DNA of 64,000 nucleotides, taken from positions 7,901,001 to 7,965,000 of the forward strand of contig OX485807.1 of the NCBI GenBank assembly GCA_950295325.1. The letters are read 5' to 3'. Below are positions 59,920 through 64,000 of the stretch, piece by piece; position 1 is the first letter of the stretch, and each line of letters starts with the position of its first letter. Made by a program: the position numbers and the translations under genes. The stretch comes from Polytrichum commune (Eukaryota; Streptophyta; Polytrichopsida; Polytrichales; Polytrichaceae). The notes beneath the pieces are model-generated. The model saw only the letters and a list, made by a program, of their open reading frames with translations, had not been told where the DNA came from and made no database searches.

Positions 59920-60029
59920 CATAACAATGTTATGTGGGAGTGACAATATTTCTGGAATATTCTTCACATTCAGTCTGAACGTGGGGAATATTTTATGGAG
60001 TACTGTCAGTCCCACATAACATTGTTATG
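59920..60029. repeat. 110-bp inverted-repeat element
   Basis: Arms of 26 bp (59920-59945 and 60004-60029) are near-perfect reverse complements, TTATGTGGGAGTGACA pairing with TGTCAGTCCCACATAA. The outer 15 bases (CATAACAATGTTATG) are themselves palindromic. Confidence 0.85.
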
Positions 60030-60400
60030 TGAAGCCGTTGCTTGATGTGTTGTTGTTTAACATGGTTCAGTGTTTTTTTCTTTTTTCTTTTGATGCAAAC
60101 ACAAGTTGTTTAACACTTGGCTCCTGAGTCAACTGCAAGACTTCCCACATTATGGCTGAATTCGCTGCATAAGTTGTGCCTGCAGTTTTCTGGCAACAAC
60201 GTGTTCGAGCTATGAATGTATGTCATAACAAATTGCGATTCTTGGAGAAGTTTCTTTTGATGTGCTTTGGTGATTCTGACATGACTACTTGCGTGCCTCG
60301 TAAATTCTTTTATAGCCTCCTTCTGGGCCTTGGGGATTGTTAACATTAGTCACATAGTCGTGTACTGTAAATTAGTATTACGAAGAAACGTGCAACAGCC

Positions 60401-60662
60401 AGGGTTAGACACCCACCTCTTCGGGTTAAGTCCCTACCGCTATTACCAAGGCAAAGGGGGTCTAGTAAAATATGATCCAAATAAGTTTGTGGTTTTTTCA
60501 TCTCAAGTGGCTTCCTCGAGATTAACTTCGGGTTTTTTAATGTAAAATTTGGGGTCAATTTGTTTCCCAAAAATAATCTACATTTTATTATGAAATTGTA
60601 TGCATTTTCACCTCGGGTAATAGCGGTGGGGGCCCAACTCAATGAGGTGGGTGTCTAGCCCT
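60401..60662. mobile_element. 262-bp MITE-like TIR element
   Basis: Long imperfect inverted ends are AGGGTTAGACACCCACCTC at the left and GAGGTGGGTGTCTAGCCCT at the right, with CCGCTATTACC paired further in. AGCC flanks both sides (60397-60400 and 60663-60666), a possible 4-bp target duplication. Superfamily unknown. Confidence 0.75.
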
Positions 60663-62235
60663 AGCCATGTGCAACTTAAAGGCCGTTTAACATGAGTCAA
60701 GGTCAATTTGGGGCTATACCTATGTGAATTCGTGTACATGATTGGTCCAATCCACTAAATCAACCTCAAGGCCATCCCCTCGAATTCATATTCTAAAGCG
60801 GTGAAAATATATTCTAATCTGACACCACCCGAGAAATGGAAAGCCAATTTTCTTACTTCAGCCCATGTCAAAATTTCCTCCCTTCTTCGTCCGAGTCAAT
60901 ATTTCATGTGAATTGACTTCATATTTTGAAGACCTCAACTACTCATGTAAAAAGCGGCCCTCAGTGACGGTAATCGCGACATTTAAAATGTATAGGGCCC
61001 GAACTCTTTTGCAAGAAATGGCAAATAATGTGTTGTGCATTTTGTGTTTGTGGCACCACACGGGCGGTTTACAATCACTATTGATCAAGACACATAGAAT
61101 TAGAATTAGTCACTTTGCTCATAATCTTCGGAGCTTGTAGGAACAGTCCATTCTCTATCGAAGTGAAGAAGGAAGCGCTCATGTCAAGGTCATATAGGCC
61201 CCTTTGATTTTGTTAACTATTGGGTGTATCATGGTTATCATCTTTTAAGCATGCAATCAAATCTCTTTTAAACACGTGTCTTTTTGGCATATGTTCTTGG
61301 AGCCACACCAATCCACATGCACCAAAATATAAAGGTGTCCTAATAAGAAAAGTAACTAAATATGGATTGCCTATGTTATTATGTAGTGGGTGGTACCAAG
61401 CATAAGATAGATGGGTTTTGCATGCTTGCTTTTTTTGACTAGCCTACTTCCCTTGGTTACTAAGAATACGATTGGTGCACGATGGTTAGCAAATTTTATT
61501 CAAGGTCAAAGCAAGTTCCTTACAATGCTTGGACCTCATATGAGTATCTTCGGCATTGTCAAGGTGAAGATCCTCGTGCTCATTAATCCATAACGGTTCA
61601 TCAGACCCAAACATAGTTGCATTGAAGTAGAGGTGCCCATAACCCATCACTTGAAGGATTTTGCTCAAAATTTGGAGAGACATAAGGCAATGCAAATTTC
61701 TCCCATGCTTGAAGATAGAAATCCAGAGGGCTGCAATTTTTTTTAGTAATTTTATTCCTCAATTTGAAATTAATATGAATTTTTGAAACCAAAAGTTGGC
61801 CCGAACGTATTGCCAATGTCTAGAGTATGTCATATTTTTAACCGCTCATCCTCCTCCCTTTAGCACTCAAAAACCATGACATGTGCCATGACCCTATTGG
61901 TTTTGTTGTGATCAAAATTTAATCCCAACCTGATGAAATTCTTGTACCATGTAGATTGTTGATAAGGTCACGATTGGGAATAGGCGTGTTTATTATAATC
62001 AGATCTCCCATGGTTTAAGGTTGATGAGGTTGATGTGGACACCTCTAGCTTTGTGGAGTCATCTAGCATCTGGATTCAAGCATTAAAGCTCAAGCATTAA
62101 CAACTATGGATTAGGACCAAAGAATTTGAAATCATTGAAATTAGAGTTCATGAAGGTGTTGATCTATGCTCCATAACCAAAGATTTCATGCTTCTCAACA
62201 TGGTGTTATGAAGGGGAAGGATTTTTTTATCATAG
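60663..62235. other. gene-free, with a family-A MITE relic
   Basis: About 61015-61110 is a decayed piece of the family-A 3' half (CAATCACTATTGATCAAGAC, then AATTAGTCAC). Otherwise nothing is recognised. Frames of 60-70 codons at 61220-61816 lack features. Confidence 0.4.
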
Positions 62236-62453
62236 AATGTTGTGCAAGTTGTCGATGTCATTAGCAACTTCTACATGGGTCACTTGCCATTGAAAACTAA
62301 GGATGTTTTTTTATCGGACAATTTTGTGGAAGTTGTCAATATCATTAGCAACTTCTACATGGGTCACTTGTCATTGAAAACTAAGGATGTATTTTATCGG
62401 ACAAATGTTGTGCAAGTTGTCGATATCATTAGCAATTTCAACATGGGTCAATT
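62236..62453. repeat. 82-84 bp tandem repeat, 2.6 copies
   Basis: Three consecutive units share GTTGTCGATGTCATTAGCAA, CTACATGGGTCACTTG and GAAAACTAAGGATGT. The frame stays open because the unit is close to a multiple of three. This reads as a minisatellite and the surrounding DNA gives no gene context. Confidence 0.85.
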
Positions 62454-64000
62454 TCAATATTGGTTGTGTTTGCCAATATCGATGTATTTTATTGTCTAAT
62501 GGTAATCAACACGTTGTTATGGATCATTGACCTTTTGAGACCCTTCAATCTCCAAATTAGATGACGTTCAATGAAGTGGAAAATTTCTACCCTTGATAAC
62601 ATGGTTCCCATGCATGGGCACCGACCTTCATTGCGACACATCAACAAAAGGATGTAAAAGAAAGCTGACAAACATAAAAGAAAATCGGCCCCATTTCTTT
62701 ACATTCAATGAATACCTCGAGAAAGTCCCTTACTCAAGCTCTCGTTCTCAAAGGGGGGGGGGTCTTTATTTACGGTAGTGCCCTCTCTCTCTTGGGCCTC
62801 ACATATTACATAAAGCACCCCCCCCCCATGGCATTCCCCTATACATAAGGTCATTCATAACTAGCTTCAACATATATTGGCCAACACCATAAGGAACCCG
62901 GAATATAGAGATTGAATATTGTGTACCACTGGGGATGCTCCAATGTTGGTGTAAATTAGGGCAAAAACTCAAGGTTTGCAATATGGATTCCTCGACCTTT
63001 GGTGTAGCGGTGATCATTATCTACAATTAGTTTTTGGTGTGCATATTGTTGCGTTGAAAAGAGAGTGAAGAGAACACTAAACAAATGTGAATTGTTATAC
63101 ACCTTGGAAGTTGCTCTTGCTAATGCATCATTTGTGAACGATACCTAGTAATAATTATGTAAACTTCAATGTGATTGGGGGATTGTAATCGTTGGCTGAT
63201 TCGAAGATGGATTGCAGTGTAAAATTATTGGTAGAGTATTGCGTTTGATGGATGATTATTGTTGTTGATAGTTGTTGTGTAGGGTTTGGGGTTTAAGAAC
63301 GTGCAGTTGGACAATGGGAGGGAATTCTTAGTGAATTGCGAGTGATGTGCAAGGCATGTGTTTGCTACTTCGAATTATTATTTGCTACTTGTAGGATTTT
63401 AGTCTTGCAAAGAGCATACATTACTTGGCGAGTGGGAGATGTTATTCTTTGAACTATATCTCTTTGCATTTGTTTGTTGTATCTCCTTTTGCAGTTTGTT
63501 GGCGACGTCAACAATGGTGACCAATTACTTTGATGCACATAACTCTATTCTCATAAACGAGCAATTGAGTAGAAAATAAATAAGGGCTGAGAAATTTCAT
63601 GTTCTTCCCGAACGCATGGAATCAATCCCTTTATGTCCTTTATTACAAACAACTTTTAGGCTTAGGTATATAATTGTGAGAACTGAACTAGATGAAAGGC
63701 CATTGAAGTCCCTTGGAAGTTACTTTATGTCATTTGCGATAGTCAATCAATTTTGTGTTATTTTGTTCCTGGGAATGCAATCTCTTACTGCATTGCAAGG
63801 ATGGATTGCAATGTCCAAGTTTTGTTGCAATGTTCGATAGATGGTCATTGTGGTTGAATTTTGATAGTTTGGGGTTTACAAGTGTGCAATTTTGGCCTAC
63901 TATGAAAGAAATCTTAGTGAATTGTGAGTGATTGGAGGGGCAATAGTTATATTCTTTGAGTTTCTTCCTTGAATTGATACTAGTAGGATTTCAATCTCGC
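62454..64000. other. gene-free tail of the window
   Basis: No gene is supported. There is a poly-G run near 62752-62761 and a poly-C run near 62818-62827. Confidence 0.35.

Noticed and set aside
62242-62499. 85-codon frame with an internal 27-residue repeat
   Set aside because: The repeat unit is near a multiple of three, which keeps the frame open. Nothing else supports a gene.

Overview
This is plant-lineage nuclear DNA. The protein-coding genes are split by GT-AG introns. I could reassemble a SART1/Snu66-type splicing factor, an RlmN-type radical SAM methyltransferase and a GT37 (xyloglucan-type) fucosyltransferase, each with one unbroken reading frame across every predicted junction. A plant-like 18S-ITS1-5.8S-28S fragment sits inside an intron. 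GT37 enzymes plus a Ty3/gypsy element carrying a cytosine methyltransferase suggest a non-flowering streptophyte (bryophyte, lycophyte, fern or charophyte alga). I cannot place it more precisely from sequence alone.

Region 1 (about 1-8860) is the most unusual. An 11-exon gene (1150-5348, 1087 codons) encodes a protein with a ParB/sulfiredoxin-like N-terminal domain and a beta-class amino-methyltransferase-like C-terminal domain. It is flanked on both sides by tandem arrays with a 126-127 bp period, and both arrays carry the same near-perfect palindrome built on AGGCCTCGGATCCGAGGCCT. The downstream array is split by a 2245-bp solo LTR with a perfect 5-bp target duplication.

Region 2 (about 9000-19400, minus strand) holds a broken Ty3/gypsy retrotransposon in the order gag, protease, C5 cytosine methyltransferase, reverse transcriptase. 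It is fused at its 3' side to fragments of an unknown gene with a RING-like finger. A second solo LTR sits inside the methyltransferase. Both solo LTRs carry a related short open frame.

Region 3 (about 19670-31350) has an 8-exon RlmN-like gene, several MITEs, a decayed PIF/Harbinger-type transposase and two exon-like fragments of an unrecognised gene.

Region 4 (31346-40900) is the 13-exon SART1 gene (1077 aa). A scrambled rDNA fragment lies in intron 2 and a triplicated 200-bp unit lies upstream.

Region 5 (40914-50150) is a TTA/TAA-flanked TIR element and the 3-exon fucosyltransferase gene (578 aa). MITEs sit in its large first intron and its upstream region is duplicated.

Region 6 (50977-64000) has no recognisable gene. 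It contains MITEs, a 1.1-kb near-perfect foldback palindrome, a second GGGCCACTTC TIR element, smaller inverted repeats, minisatellites and AT-rich DNA. All exon boundaries were inferred by eye from splice sites and frame continuity, without transcript evidence.
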